Source: Cupriavidus neocaledonicus
GTDB lineage: Bacteria > Pseudomonadota > Gammaproteobacteria > Burkholderiales > Burkholderiaceae
Assembly: GCF_000372525.1 (NCBI RefSeq)
Contig: NZ_AQUR01000101.1
Span: 186,001-250,000 of the forward strand
DNA: 64,000 nt
Direction of reading: 5' to 3'
Shown here in pieces: positions 1-9,249 of this stretch (its first letter is position 1; each line of letters opens with the position of its first letter). Made by a program: the position numbers and the translations under genes. The notes beneath the pieces are model-generated. The model made no database searches and had not been told where the DNA came from. It saw nothing but the letters and a program-made list of their open reading frames with translations.

Positions 1-3000
1 CAGCACCACTTCGTTGCCTTCCTGCTGCACCTCCAGCGTAAGCGCGCCGGTGGCGGGCTTGCCCGCGGCACGGCGCTGCGCGGCGGGCTCGATGCCGTGC
101 GCCACCGCGTTGCGGATCAGGTGCTCGATCGGGCCGGCCATGCGGTCAAGCACCGAGCGGTCGATCTCAACCGTGCCGCCCTTGATCAGCAGCCGCACTT
201 CCTTGCCGGTCTCGGCCGCGGCCTGCCGCGCGACGCGGTAGAGCCGCTCGGCCAGCGCGTCGAACTGCACCATGCGCGCCTGCATCAGCCCGCGCTGCAG
301 TCCGCGCGTCAGCCGCGCCTGCGCGGCCAGGTCGCCGGCGGCGCGGTCGAAGCCGCGCTGCAGGTTCTGCTCGACGGTGGCGACGTCGTTGACCGACTCG
401 GCCATCATCCGCGTCAGCTCCTGGAAGCGCGTGAAGCGGTCGAACTCGAGCGGATCGAATTCCTGCTTGTGCTGTGCGTCGGCAATGCGCGATGCCATCT
501 GCGATTCGGCCTGGATCTCGATCTCGCGCAGCTGGCCGCGCAAGCGCGCGACGTTGTCGTTCAGTTCGCCCAGATAGGCGCGCATCGCCTCGAGCTCGCT
601 GTCCAGGCGCGCGCGCGTGGCGCCGACCTCGCCGGCCTCGTTGATCAGCGTATCGAGCGCACGCGCCTGCACGCGCACCAGCGCGCGCTGCGGCTCGGCC
701 GATACCAGCGGTGCGAACGGGGCCAGCGGCGCGGCCGGCGGCATCGGCACCATCACGTCGGCCGGTCCCGGCACCGCGGGCAGTTCAGGCACAACCACCT
801 CTGCGGCGGATACGCCGGAAGCTTCGGCGTCTTCAGGCCGCACGGCGGCGTCGGCCGGCTGCGGCGGATCGGCCAGGCCGTTGACCACATCGGCATCGTC
901 GGCCGGCAGCAGGCGGCCGGCCTGCAAGGCCTCGGCATGCGCCAGGATGCGGTCGTACCAGGCGTAGAGCCGCTCGAACACCTTCGGCGCAACCGGCTGC
1001 TGCGCCTGCCCGCGCAGCGTGCCGTCGAGCAGCGTCTCCATCTCGTGCGCGGCCTGTCCCAGCGCCATCGCGCCGGCCATGCGCGCGCTGCCCTTGAGCG
1101 TATGCAGTGCGCGCAGCACCAGGCCGCCGTGGCGCGCGTCGGCGGGCGCGGCTTCCCAGCCGCGCAACAGCTTGCCCAGTTCGGGCAGCGAGCCCTGCGC
1201 CTCTTCCAGGAAGATCTGCACCAGTGCCGGGTCGGGTGCGGTGCCAGGGTCAGCGGCGGGCGCCTCGGGCGCGCGCGGCGCCGTCGGCAGCGCGATCACC
1301 ACCGCATCCTGCGCGCAGACAGGCGGCACGGCAGGGGCGGCAGCGGCTGCCTGGGTTGCGTCGGCCGGCGGCACGGCGGGTGCGGCCTGTGCCGCCGGCG
1401 GCTGGCGGCCAAACACTTGCGCCATGGCGTCATCGGCCTCGGCCGGCGGCGGCGCGGGCACTGCCACGCGCGGGCGCAGCAGCGCGCGCTCGCCGAACTC
1501 GACCAGGCTGCGGCGCAACGCGGCATCGGACTGCGGCCAGATGCCCGCGGCAAACTGGTGCAGCATGCCGCGCATGCGTTCGGCGGCCTGCTCCAGCAGG
1601 CGGAAATCGCCCGCATGCATCGCCACCGGATGCGAGCCCAGCTGCAGCAGCAATGCTTCCAGCGCCTCGGCGATCTCGCGCACCGGCTCCAGGCCGACAG
1701 TCGACGCGCTGCCCTGCAGCGTGTGGGCCACGCGCAGCGCCAGCTCGCTCGGGCACGGATGGGCTTCATGCCGCCATTCGGAGATATCGATGGCGAACTG
1801 GCGCAGCAGGCCATCGGCCTCCTGCAGGTAGACGTTGTACAGCGCCAGGCCGATTCGCACCGGACCGACGACCTTGTAGTGATCGTCCTCGTCCGACAGG
1901 GCGCCGGCCAGGCGGAAGGGGATCACGTTGTGGTCGGGCGTGCCGGTGTCGGCAGGGGCGCCGGTATCGGTGTCCGCGATGGCGGCCGCCTCCGGATGTC
2001 CGTCCGGCGCGTCGTCGCCAGCCACCTCAGGGGCAGCGGGCGCCGCGTCCGCGGCAGTGCCGGCATGGCGCACCGCTTCGGCGGCCGCGACCAGCGGCGC
2101 GATGTCGTGCCACGCCGCGGCATCGCCGTGCAGCCGCGCCACCCATGCCGACAGCTCGGCATGCGCGCGCCGCAACAGCGCCAGCAGCGCCGGCGCGGGC
2201 TCGCGCGCTTCGGCCAGCCACAGGTTCATCACCTGCTCCACCGCCCATGCCGCCTCGCCGTAGCGATGCAGGCCGACCATGCGGCTGGAGCCCTTGAGCG
2301 TGTGGAACGCGCGCCGCAACCGGCTGAGCAAGTCGGCATCGCGCAGCGCCTCGACGCCGGCGCCGAGGTCGCCGGCAATGCCGCCCAGCACCTCGTCGGC
2401 CTCGTTCAGGAAGATGTCGAGCAGCTCGGCATCGATGGCGGCGTGGTCGCCGGCCGCGGGCATGGCCGGTGTCATCGCGCCGGCCGGCACCGGCGCGGGC
2501 TCCGCCGGGATCGCGGCGAGCGCCATCACCATGCGCGCGCCGGCGTCGTCGCTGCCGGCAAGCCAGGCGTTGCACTGCGTGACGGCGTCGGCAGCCTGGC
2601 GGCGCAACGCCGCATCGTCGTCGATGGCGGCCTGGTCGGCCAGCGCCTGCAGCGCGGCGCGCAGCCGCTGCACCGCCGGCGCGTCGGCGACGGCGCCGGC
2701 ACGCAGGGCTTCGTCGGCGGCACTGCGCGCCGCGTCGAGCGGGTCCTGCGGCGCATGCCCGTCGCCCGCGGCTGGCACCTCCGGCAAGTCCTCGGCGTGG
2801 CGGGCACGGCCGAATTCGAGCGCGTCGGCGAACGCATGGACCACGCCCAGTTCCGCCGCCACCGCGCGCAGCAGCGCCGCGCGCGCGCCGGCGTCGGCAA
2901 GCTCGCCCGCATCGGCAAGCAGCGTCTTGACGGCCGCCACGGCCGCGCTGGCCTGCGCGGCCTCGCCGGCCAGCGCGCCCGGCAGCGCCGGCGACGCCTG

Positions 3001-4665
3001 CAGCTGCGCCAGCGTTCCGGCCAGCGCGGCGAAGGCCTGGCGCGCGTCGCGCAGGTGCGCGGCGCCGTCGGGGCGCGCCGCATTGCGGTCATAGCTGTCG
3101 AGCCAGGATTCGCCGCTGTCGAGTTGCGCGCGCAGTTGCGCCACGGCTTCGTTGCGCAGCGCCTGGGCGCGCGACTCGTCGACCATGCGCGCCAGCCAGG
3201 CCGGCGCGGCGGCACCGGGGTCCGCCACGCAGGCGGCCAGCGCGTCGCACTGCGCGGCAAAGTGCGCGGCCGCCGGATGGGCGGACTGTCCGTGCACGCG
3301 CCACGGCAGCGCCAGCGCACGCGACAGGAACAGCGCGATGCCGGCGGCGCCGAGCGCATCGCCGGCCCCGCGCGCGCGCCCCGGCATGGCGGCCTGCGCC
3401 AGGCAACGCTGCAGCGACGGCTGTGCCAGCGGGTGCGCGGCCTCGGCCAGCGCCGCCAGCGCGAGCTCCCACGCGGCCTGGTCGGCGGCGGCGGCGCGTT
3501 CCAGCCCGGCCGCGGCCTGCTGCAGGTTGCGTGTGTCGATCGGGTCGAGCCAGCCGTAGTAGCGCAGCCGGAAATCGGCATTGGCCTGCGCGTGAGCGGC
3601 ATCGAGGCGGAACGCCGCCAGCGTGCGCGCGATGTCGGCGCGCAGTGCCGCCACGTCGTCGTTGCCGTTGCCGCCATTGCCGCCGTTGCCGCCGTCGGCC
3701 AGCCCGGTGCAGACCAGCAGGAACACCGCGTCGTTCAGCAACGCCTGCGGCACGCGCACATGGCCCTGCTGGTACTGGCGCAGCAGCAAATTGGCGCGGC
3801 CGGCAAAGCGCTTGGCCAGCAGGTCCGACGGCAGCTGGCCCAGCGCCAGCGCGCGGCACACCAGCCCGAGCACGTGCCAGACGCCGCGGTCGGGATGATC
3901 GGCGGCGCGGCGGGCTTCCTGCTCGTTGGCACGCAGGTCTTGCAGCGCCGCGTGCAGCGGCAGCCAGGCTTCGCGCAGCAGCGCCGCGTCGGCGCATGGC
4001 GTCGGCAGGCGCAGCGCCTTGAGCAGCGCTGATTCGAACTGCTGGCGCGCGCGCGTGACCGCGGCGGGTCCCTTCGGCGGCAGCAGCATGCCGGGCAGCA
4101 TCTGCAGATCGTCGAGCCACAGGTCGGCGGGATGCACGCGTTCCTCGCCCAGCCTGGCGAGCACCGCGGCATAGGGCTGGAACAGGCGCAGCGGGGCCTC
4201 GTCGTCGCCCGCCATCAAATCGTCGACATAGTCGGCCAGCGCCTGCACACCGGCGCGGAATACCGCCAGCGCCTCGGGGCCGGCGGCAATGCTGCCGGCG
4301 TCGATGGCGTCGAGCAGGCGGCGCAGCGCCTGGCAATACGGGTCGGTCCCGCGCAGCCCGACGATATGCACCGCGCCGGCGGCCTGGTGCAGATGCTGGC
4401 CGGCCAGCCGCAGCGAGGTGGTGTCGCGCGCGCCCAGCGCCTCGGGCGCCTGGCGCACTTCGTCGACATAGTGGCCAAGCTCCGCAGCGGCGTCTTCGAG
4501 CGCGCTGCGCAGGCTGGGCGCCAGCCATGCCAGGCCGGACAGGTCGCGCGCGGCGCCGCCGTCGGGCAACGGCGCGGGTTCGGGTTCAGGCAGGGCGGCG
4601 GGGCCGGCCGGCAAACCGGCTGCGGCTGCGGCCGCGTCGCGCGGGGCGGGGAAATTCAGGGACAT
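1..4665 (-). CDS. chpA: ChpA/CheA-type hybrid histidine kinase of the Pil-Chp system (3' end outside window)
   Basis: Large CheA-like kinase that passes signals from PilJ to PilG/PilH and so controls type IV pilus extension and retraction. The reading frame is open from ATG at 4665 to the window edge (1555 codons); the C-terminal part is missing. Three histidine phosphotransfer segments with an HTLxGS core lie near residues 787 (HTLKGSSRM), 981 (HTLQGSAST) and 1187 (HTLKGSARM). A degenerate Hpt-like segment sits around residues 80-115. The dimerisation and HATPase start (N-box HLIRNAVAHG) follows near plus-strand 90-140. Ala/Pro-rich linkers separate the domains. It is the last visible gene of the leftward pilGHIJ-chpA operon, 127 bases after pilJ. 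CheW-like and receiver domains are expected beyond the left edge but cannot be seen. Long open frames on the opposite strand are shadows. Confidence 0.93.
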   Translation of the reverse strand, partial: MSLNFPAPRDAAAAAAGLPAGPAALPEPEPAPLPDGGAARDLSGLAWLAPSLRSALEDAAAELGHYVDEVRQAPEALGARDTTSLRLAGQHLHQAAGAVHIVGLRGTDPYCQALRRLLDAIDAGSIAAGPEALAVFRAGVQALADYVDDLMAGDDEAPLRLFQPYAAVLARLGEERVHPADLWLDDLQMLPGMLLPPKGPAAVTRARQQFESALLKALRLPTPCADAALLREAWLPLHAALQDLRANEQEARRAADHPDRGVWHVLGLVCRALALGQLPSDLLAKRFAGRANLLLRQYQQGHVRVPQALLNDAVFLLVCTGLADGGNGGNGGNGNDDVAALRADIARTLAAFRLDAAHAQANADFRLRYYGWLDPIDTRNLQQAAAGLERAAAADQAAWELALAALAEAAHPLAQPSLQRCLAQAAMPGRARGAGDALGAAGIALFLSRALALPWRVHGQSAHPAAAHFAAQCDALAACVADPGAAAPAWLARMVDESRAQALRNEAVAQLRAQLDSGESWLDSYDRNAARPDGAAHLRDARQAFAALAGTLAQLQASPALPGALAGEAAQASAAVAAVKTLLADAGELADAGARAALLRAVAAELGVVHAFADALEFGRARHAEDLPEVPAAGDGHAPQDPLDAARSAADEALRAGAVADAPAVQRLRAALQALADQAAIDDDAALRRQAADAVTQCNAWLAGSDDAGARMVMALAAIPAEPAPVPAGAMTPAMPAAGDHAAIDAELLDIFLNEADEVLGGIAGDLGAGVEALRDADLLSRLRRAFHTLKGSSRMVGLHRYGEAAWAVEQVMNLWLAEAREPAPALLALLRRAHAELSAWVARLHGDAAAWHDIAPLVAAAEAVRHAGTAADAAPAAPEVAGDDAPDGHPEAAAIADTDTGAPADTGTPDHNVIPFRLAGALSDEDDHYKVVGPVRIGLALYNVYLQEADGLLRQFAIDISEWRHEAHPCPSELALRVAHTLQGSASTVGLEPVREIAEALEALLLQLGSHPVAMHAGDFRLLEQAAERMRGMLHQFAAGIWPQSDAALRRSLVEFGERALLRPRVAVPAPPPAEADDAMAQVFGRQPPAAQAAPAVPPADATQAAAAAPAVPPVCAQDAVVIALPTAPRAPEAPAADPGTAPDPALVQIFLEEAQGSLPELGKLLRGWEAAPADARHGGLVLRALHTLKGSARMAGAMALGQAAHEMETLLDGTLRGQAQQPVAPKVFERLYAWYDRILAHAEALQAGRLLPADDADVVNGLADPPQPADAAVRPEDAEASGVSAAEVVVPELPAVPGPADVMVPMPPAAPLAPFAPLVSAEPQRALVRVQARALDTLINEAGEVGATRARLDSELEAMRAYLGELNDNVARLRGQLREIEIQAESQMASRIADAQHKQEFDPLEFDRFTRFQELTRMMAESVNDVATVEQNLQRGFDRAAGDLAAQARLTRGLQRGLMQARMVQFDALAERLYRVARQAAAETGKEVRLLIKGGTVEIDRSVLDRMAGPIEHLIRNAVAHGIEPAAQRRAAGKPATGALTLEVQQEGNEVVL

Positions 4666-4792
4666 GACGGCTTCCAGTGCGGCGCCGGCACGGCAGCCGC
4701 AGGCCGCCCGCCGCAACGGGCGGCGGGCGCGGAGTTGGCATAAGGCGCGGGGCCGCGGTGCGCGGAAGCGGTCGCAGGCGTCATCCGGCCAC

Positions 4793-7060
4793 TCAGGCGA
4801 TCTTGAAGCGCGACACCGAGTTGCGCAGCTCCTCGCTCAGCAGCGTCAGCTGGCGCACCGACTGCGCGGTCTGGCGCGTGCCGGTGGTGGTCTGCTCGGT
4901 GACCTGCAGGATGCGCTCGATATGGCGCGCCACGGTGGTGGCCAGGTCGGCCTCGTGCGAGGTGGACTGCGAGATCTGCTCGATCAGCTCGGCGAGCTGG
5001 CGCGACACGCGCCCGATCTCGACCAGCGCGGCACCGGCGTGGTCCGACAGGCGCGCGCCTTCGACCACGCCCTGGGTGCTGCGCTCCATCGCGTGCACCG
5101 CGTCCTGGGTATCGGTCTGGATGGTGCGGATCAGCGCGCCGATCTGCTTGGTGGCCTCGCCGGAGCGTTCGGCCAGCCGCTGCACTTCTTCCGCCACCAC
5201 CGAGAAGCCGCGCCCGGCCTCGCCCGCCGACGCCGCCTGGATGGCGGCGTTCAGCGCCAGCACGTTGGTCTGCTCGGTAATGTCCGAGATCAGCTCGACG
5301 ATTTCGCCGATCTCCTGCGACGACTCGCCCAGCCGCTTGATCCGCTTGGAGGTTTCCTGGATCTGCTCGCGGATGTCGTTCATGCCGGCAATGGCGTTCT
5401 GCACCGCCTGCTGGCCCTGTTCCGCGGCCGACAGCGAGGCGCGCGCCACGTTGGCGGATTCGGCCGCGCCGCGCGACACCTGCGTGATGCGGTCGGCCAT
5501 TTCCACCACCGACTCGCCGGTCTGGCGGATCTGGCGCGACTGCTCTTCGGTGGTCGACACCAGCTGGGTCGAGGTGGCCTGCACCTGCCCCGAGGCCTGC
5601 GTCACCTCGCCCGCGGTCTGCTGCACCCGGCCAACCAGCTCGCGCAGTTCTTCCACGGTGTAGTTGACCGAGTCGGCGATGGCGCCGGTGATGTCCTCGG
5701 TGACGGTGGCCTGGCGCGTCAGGTCGCCGTCGGCGATGTCCTGCAGCTCGTTCATCAGCTGCAGAATCGCCTTCTGGGTGTTGTCGTTGTTGCGCTTTTC
5801 GTCGAGCCGGCGGGCCTCGGCCTCGCGCTCGCGCGCCTCGGCTTCGAGCGCGCGCATGCGCGAATCGCGCAGGTAGAGCGCGGCCAGCCCGACCAGGCAC
5901 AGCAGCGTCAGCGCCGCCGACACCACGGTCGCGCCCAGCGTCAACGGGCGGCTCCGCGCCGACTCCGCATACGCGCGCTGAAGCGCCGACAGTTCGGCGC
6001 GCAGCGCCTCGTTGTCGTTGAAGATCTGCTGCTGCGCGCGCTTGGCGGCGATCAGCCCGGGCAGGTTCTGCAGGATGGTCTGGGTGGTCTTCTGCACGGC
6101 TTCGAAGCGCTGCGACAGCTGCTGCAGGTAGCCGCGCGTCTCCTCGTCGGTGGCGGCGGACAGCCGCAGCGCCTCGCTGCCGTTGAGCAGCCCGTCCAGG
6201 GTCTCGCGGAAGGTGTTGGTGTCCTTGCCCAGCAGGAACGCGGTCTCGGGGTTGACGCCTTCGCCGGCCAGGAACTCGTTCAGGTTCTTGCCCAGGCGCT
6301 GGGTCAGCATCACCAGCTGCGCCGAGGCCGCCACCTCGCGCGCATTGGCGCCGGACTGCAGCTTGATCGCCGCCACCTGTTCGGCGGATTCGAGCAGCTC
6401 GGGGTTGGAGGCGTTGAAGATCTGCAGGGTCTGGCCGATGGTGGTCAGCACCGGCTGCTGCGCCAGCACGTCGGCGGCGCTTTTCTCGGAACGCTGCCAG
6501 GACTGCAGCGCGGCCTGCAGCAGCGGCTCGGCCGCGCCGGTGGTGGCGCGCACGCGCTTTTCGTCGCTGCCCTGCTGCAGCGCCTTCAGGTCGCCCGAGA
6601 GCGCGTCCCTGGACTGGCGCAGCTGGGTAAAGGCCTGCGCATTGCCCAGCAGCGCGACCGGCACCGCCTTGCCCAGGCGCTGCGAGTGCATCAGCATGTC
6701 GCCGGCCACTTCGATCTGCGCGGCGGCATTGTTGGCGATGCGGTTATCCAGGTACACCGAGCCCAGCAGCGCCACCAGCGACACCACCACGCCCACGGTC
6801 AGCAGCCGCTGCTGCGAGGCGAACGGCATGCGGCCGAGCCAGCGGCCGAGGTGCTCCAGCGGGGTTGCGCCCAGCCCCGCGGCGGCGGGCGGCACGGGCG
6901 CCGGCTCCGGGCGCCCGGCATGGGCCATGCCGGGCCCGTCCGCAACGTCCGGACCGTCCGGACCGTCCGGACCGTCCGGACCGTCCGGACCACCGGCGAG
7001 GCCGGCGGCAGCGTCGGCTGCCGGCGTGCGCCGGCCCAGGCTGAAGTTCTTGAAACCCAT
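4793..7060 (-). CDS. pilJ: Methyl-accepting chemotaxis protein PilJ
   Basis: Transmembrane chemoreceptor of the Pil-Chp pathway, 755 residues. An N-terminal cytoplasmic stretch of about 90 residues includes a GPD tripeptide repeat. It is followed by TM1 (LLTVGVVVSLVALLG), a helical periplasmic PilJ-type sensor region, TM2 (VVSAALTLLCLVGLAALYL), a HAMP-like linker and a cytoplasmic signalling domain with the conserved hairpin tip (NVLALNAAIQAASAGEAGRG). Family knowledge: PilJ couples through the CheW-like PilI to ChpA. It lies 111 bases after pilI and before chpA on the same strand, so it is probably co-transcribed. Assignment is firm from domain order and context; the ligand is unknown. Confidence 0.95.
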   Translation of the reverse strand: MGFKNFSLGRRTPAADAAAGLAGGPDGPDGPDGPDGPDVADGPGMAHAGRPEPAPVPPAAAGLGATPLEHLGRWLGRMPFASQQRLLTVGVVVSLVALLGSVYLDNRIANNAAAQIEVAGDMLMHSQRLGKAVPVALLGNAQAFTQLRQSRDALSGDLKALQQGSDEKRVRATTGAAEPLLQAALQSWQRSEKSAADVLAQQPVLTTIGQTLQIFNASNPELLESAEQVAAIKLQSGANAREVAASAQLVMLTQRLGKNLNEFLAGEGVNPETAFLLGKDTNTFRETLDGLLNGSEALRLSAATDEETRGYLQQLSQRFEAVQKTTQTILQNLPGLIAAKRAQQQIFNDNEALRAELSALQRAYAESARSRPLTLGATVVSAALTLLCLVGLAALYLRDSRMRALEAEAREREAEARRLDEKRNNDNTQKAILQLMNELQDIADGDLTRQATVTEDITGAIADSVNYTVEELRELVGRVQQTAGEVTQASGQVQATSTQLVSTTEEQSRQIRQTGESVVEMADRITQVSRGAAESANVARASLSAAEQGQQAVQNAIAGMNDIREQIQETSKRIKRLGESSQEIGEIVELISDITEQTNVLALNAAIQAASAGEAGRGFSVVAEEVQRLAERSGEATKQIGALIRTIQTDTQDAVHAMERSTQGVVEGARLSDHAGAALVEIGRVSRQLAELIEQISQSTSHEADLATTVARHIERILQVTEQTTTGTRQTAQSVRQLTLLSEELRNSVSRFKIA
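6946..6990. repeat. Five perfect tandem copies of a 9-bp unit inside pilJ
   Basis: CGTCCGGAC is repeated five times head to tail in the 5' part of pilJ. On the coding strand each unit gives a Gly-Pro-Asp tripeptide, so copy-number change would stay in frame and only lengthen or shorten the cytoplasmic N-terminal tail of the receptor. Confidence 0.95.
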
Positions 7061-7171
7061 GGCACCCTCTTCCGTTTTTTCGTTGTCATCCCCGGCGGCT
7101 TGCGCCGGGTGCGGCAGGCGCTGGCCTGCGCGCCGTCATTGTTTGTGCCTGGCGTGCCCGGCCCGCGCGCG

Positions 7172-7735
7172 TCAGGCGGTGGCCCGGCCCGCCTGCAGGA
7201 AGGCGGGCGCGTCCAGCAGCGCGCGCACGTCCAGCACCTGCCACGCGCGCCCCTCGCGGTCGGCATAGCGCTGCCCTTCCCACGCCGGTGCCGGATCGGG
7301 GCCGGAGGCGGCAGCGTCGCCATGCGGCAAACCCAGGTCGGCGGCATGGCGCAGCCCGGCCACGCGCGTGGCCAGGATCGCGCAGGCGCGCTCGGCGTCG
7401 CGCGACAGCACCACGATCTTGCTGCCCGGCTGCAGCGGCGTTGGCGCGCCGCCGCAGAACAGGCTGAAGTCGATGACCCCCAGCAGGCTGCCGCGCGCGT
7501 TGACCAGGCCGCTGTACCAGGGCTGCGTCAGCGGCACCGGGCTGGGCTGGCGCATATCCAGCACCTCGCCGGCATCGGCCAGCGGCAGCAGCCAGTGGCG
7601 CGCGCCCACCTGCAGCGCCAGGTAGCTGTCGGCGGCCGGCAGGCTGCGCGCCTCGCGCAGGCGCCGGGCCAGCATGGCCTGGTAGTCCTGCAGGCGGGTG
7701 TGGCGGGCGCGGAGGTCTTGGCGTGGCGCGTTCAT
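7172..7735 (-). CDS. pilI: CheW-like adaptor PilI
   Basis: Coupling protein of 187 residues linking PilJ to ChpA. The start at 7735 (MNAPRQDL) is preferred over upstream in-frame starts because those extend back through pilH. The CheW-like fold is recognisable from VGARHWLLPLADAGEVLDM, the segment LVNARGSLLGVIDFSLF (the usual core of CheW proteins) and the C-terminal WQVLDVRALL. It lies 53 bases after pilH and 111 before pilJ in the same direction. The divergent N-terminal 30 residues are common in PilI proteins. Confidence 0.9.
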   Translation of the reverse strand: MNAPRQDLRARHTRLQDYQAMLARRLREARSLPAADSYLALQVGARHWLLPLADAGEVLDMRQPSPVPLTQPWYSGLVNARGSLLGVIDFSLFCGGAPTPLQPGSKIVVLSRDAERACAILATRVAGLRHAADLGLPHGDAAASGPDPAPAWEGQRYADREGRAWQVLDVRALLDAPAFLQAGRATA

Positions 7736-7788
7736 GGCGGTCCCCGGAACTGGTGGCAGTGGTATGCCGTGCGGCCGGCGCGGCCGGC

Positions 7789-8160
7789 TCAGTGCGCCAG
7801 CGCGGCGATCTTGCCCAGCAGCTCTTCGCCGTCGACGGGCTTGACGATGTAGTCCGACGCACCCTGGCGCATGCCCCAGATGCGATCGGTGTCCAGGCCC
7901 TTGCTGGTGCACATGATCACGGGGATGTCCTTGAAGCGGTCGTCGCGCTTGATCGCGCGGGTGGCCTGGTAGCCGTTCTGGCCGGGCATCACCACGTCCA
8001 TCAGGATCAGGTCGAAGGCTTCGGCCTGCAGGCGGGCGAAGGCCTGTTCGCTGTTGCTGGCAACCGCGACCTTGAAGCCGCGCTTGCCGAGCAGGTCAGA
8101 CATGAACAGGGCTTCGGTCGGGGAGTCGTCGACGATCAGGATCTTGTGAATGGCGGTCAT
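7789..8160 (-). CDS. pilH: Response regulator PilH (stand-alone receiver)
   Basis: Single-domain CheY-like receiver of 123 residues. The acidic pocket is ILIVDDSPTE, the phosphoacceptor Asp sits in LILMDVVMPG, the conserved Ser/Thr is in VIMCTSKG and the Lys in YIVKPVDG. The start at 8160 follows an AAGGAAAA ribosome site at correct spacing; longer in-frame starts run into pilG. In the Pil-Chp pathway PilH is phosphorylated by ChpA and is generally tied to pilus retraction or acts as a phosphate sink. It follows pilG by 38 bases. Confidence 0.93.
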   Translation of the reverse strand: MTAIHKILIVDDSPTEALFMSDLLGKRGFKVAVASNSEQAFARLQAEAFDLILMDVVMPGQNGYQATRAIKRDDRFKDIPVIMCTSKGLDTDRIWGMRQGASDYIVKPVDGEELLGKIAALAH

Positions 8161-8198
8161 GAGGTTTTCCTTCGATTCGTACACGGCGCGCCTGCGGT

Positions 8199-8726
8199 TC
8201 AGGCGGGCAACGCCTCGCCCGCGGGCTGGCATGGCAGGCAGGTCTGCACGGCCTGCAGCAGCGCGTCGCGGGTAAATGGCTTGGCCAGGTGGTCATGCGC
8301 GCCGACCAGGCGGCCGCGCGAGCGGTCGAACACGCCGTCGCGCGACGACAGCATGATCACGGGGATGGCGTGGAAACGCGGACTCTTCTTGATCAGCGAA
8401 CAGGTCTGGTAGCCGTCGAGCCGGGGCATCAGGATGTCGCAGAAGACCAGGTCGGGATGCAGCTCGCCCACCTTGGCCAGCGCCTCGAAGCCGTCCTCGG
8501 CCAGCATCACCTGGTACCCGGCCTGCGCCAGGAAGATCTCCGCGGTACGGCGGATGGTGCTGGAATCGTCGATGACCAGCACCTTGCGGCGCGGCGGCGC
8601 AGCGATCGCGGACGTGAAATCCGGCTTGATGTCCGGCGCGGTACCCGGAACCGGAACGCCAGGCGCCAGACCCTGGGCGCCGGCGGTATTGACCCGCTGG
8701 TTTTCTTCTAGATGAGCGACCCGCAT
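8199..8726 (-). CDS. pilG: Response regulator PilG with N-terminal extension
   Basis: CheY-like receiver of about 175 residues, first gene of the leftward pil-chp operon. Motifs: VLVIDDSSTIRR, phosphoacceptor Asp in LVFCDILMPRLDG, VIMLSSRDG and the Lys in HLAKPFTRD. The start at 8726 (MRVAHLEENQ) gives a roughly 45-residue Pro/Ala-rich tail before the receiver, longer than the approximately 130-residue PilG of Pseudomonas. No ATG lies nearer the receiver, so the extension may be real. The ribosome site is weak (GGGAACAAC). The C-terminus contains CLPCQPAG. Family role: promotes pilus extension and interacts with the cAMP/FimV network. Confidence 0.9.
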   Translation of the reverse strand: MRVAHLEENQRVNTAGAQGLAPGVPVPGTAPDIKPDFTSAIAAPPRRKVLVIDDSSTIRRTAEIFLAQAGYQVMLAEDGFEALAKVGELHPDLVFCDILMPRLDGYQTCSLIKKSPRFHAIPVIMLSSRDGVFDRSRGRLVGAHDHLAKPFTRDALLQAVQTCLPCQPAGEALPA

Positions 8727-9078
8727 GTTGTTCCCGCGACCGGCAGCTCCTGGCGGAGCGCCGGCAAGCACCAGAGAACACCCGTGCGGAGCAGCGCGAC
8801 CCATGCGCGCCCCGACGGACCCCCGAAATTCTTCTTATTTCCCTTCCAAGGCCGGGCTGAGCCCGGCAGCGGCGATGCGTGATGCCCGCATCTGCCTGCC
8901 GTGCTCCCCGCCGCGGGCGGAGGGACGGCCAGTCATTTTTGCAACAGAGTGTGACAAGACGGCGGGGGGCCGTCAATCCGGTGCGGCCAGCCCCCGGCGG
9001 CGTTCTGTCGCATCGGCGCGACGGGCGCGCCTGCCGTGTCGTTGTTCTTCTATTAGTGGCCGCTCAGATCATGGCCGC
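8727..9078. other. Intergenic region between pilG and the rubredoxin gene
   Basis: About 350 bases without a convincing gene. Both flanking genes point left, so this holds the pilG operon promoter and the end of the rubredoxin transcript. Short open frames exist on both strands but have no ribosome site or recognisable protein. No unambiguous -35/-10 pair was found. Confidence 0.6.
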
Positions 9079-9085
9079 TCAGATC
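9057..9085. repeat. 14-bp tandem duplication across the rubredoxin stop codon
   Basis: TGGCCGCTCAGATC occurs at 9057-9070 and again at 9072-9085, separated by one base. The second copy contains the rubredoxin stop codon (complement of 9079-9081) and the first lies just downstream of it. It looks like a small slippage duplication. Confidence 0.9.
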
Positions 9086-9249
9086 GCGACCATCTCGAAA
9101 TCTTCCTTGCGCGCGCCGCATTCCGGGCAGGTCCAGTTGATCGGCACGTCTTCCCAGCGGGTGCCGGGGGCGATGCCGTCTTCCGGCGCGCCTGCGGCTT
9201 CGTCATAGATCCAGCCGCAGATCAGGCACATCCAAGTCTTGTATTCCAT
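9079..9249 (-). CDS. Rubredoxin
   Basis: Small one-iron electron carrier of 56 residues. The four iron-binding cysteines are in MCLICGW and TCPECGAR, the classical CxxC...CxxC arrangement, with the conserved segment EDGIAPGTRWEDVP between them. Length matches the usual 52-56 residues. It is transcribed leftward, divergently from hemL, with 242 bases between the two starts. The electron-transfer partner cannot be told from the neighbours. Confidence 0.96.
   Translation of the reverse strand: MEYKTWMCLICGWIYDEAAGAPEDGIAPGTRWEDVPINWTCPECGARKEDFEMVAI

Noticed and set aside
97..4032. 1311-codon open frame on the plus strand
   Set aside because: Antisense to chpA; Arg/Gly/His-rich composition typical of shadow frames in GC-rich DNA and no recognisable domain.
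4664..7852. 1062-codon open frame on the plus strand
   Set aside because: Antisense to pilJ and pilI, which have clear domains; a shadow.
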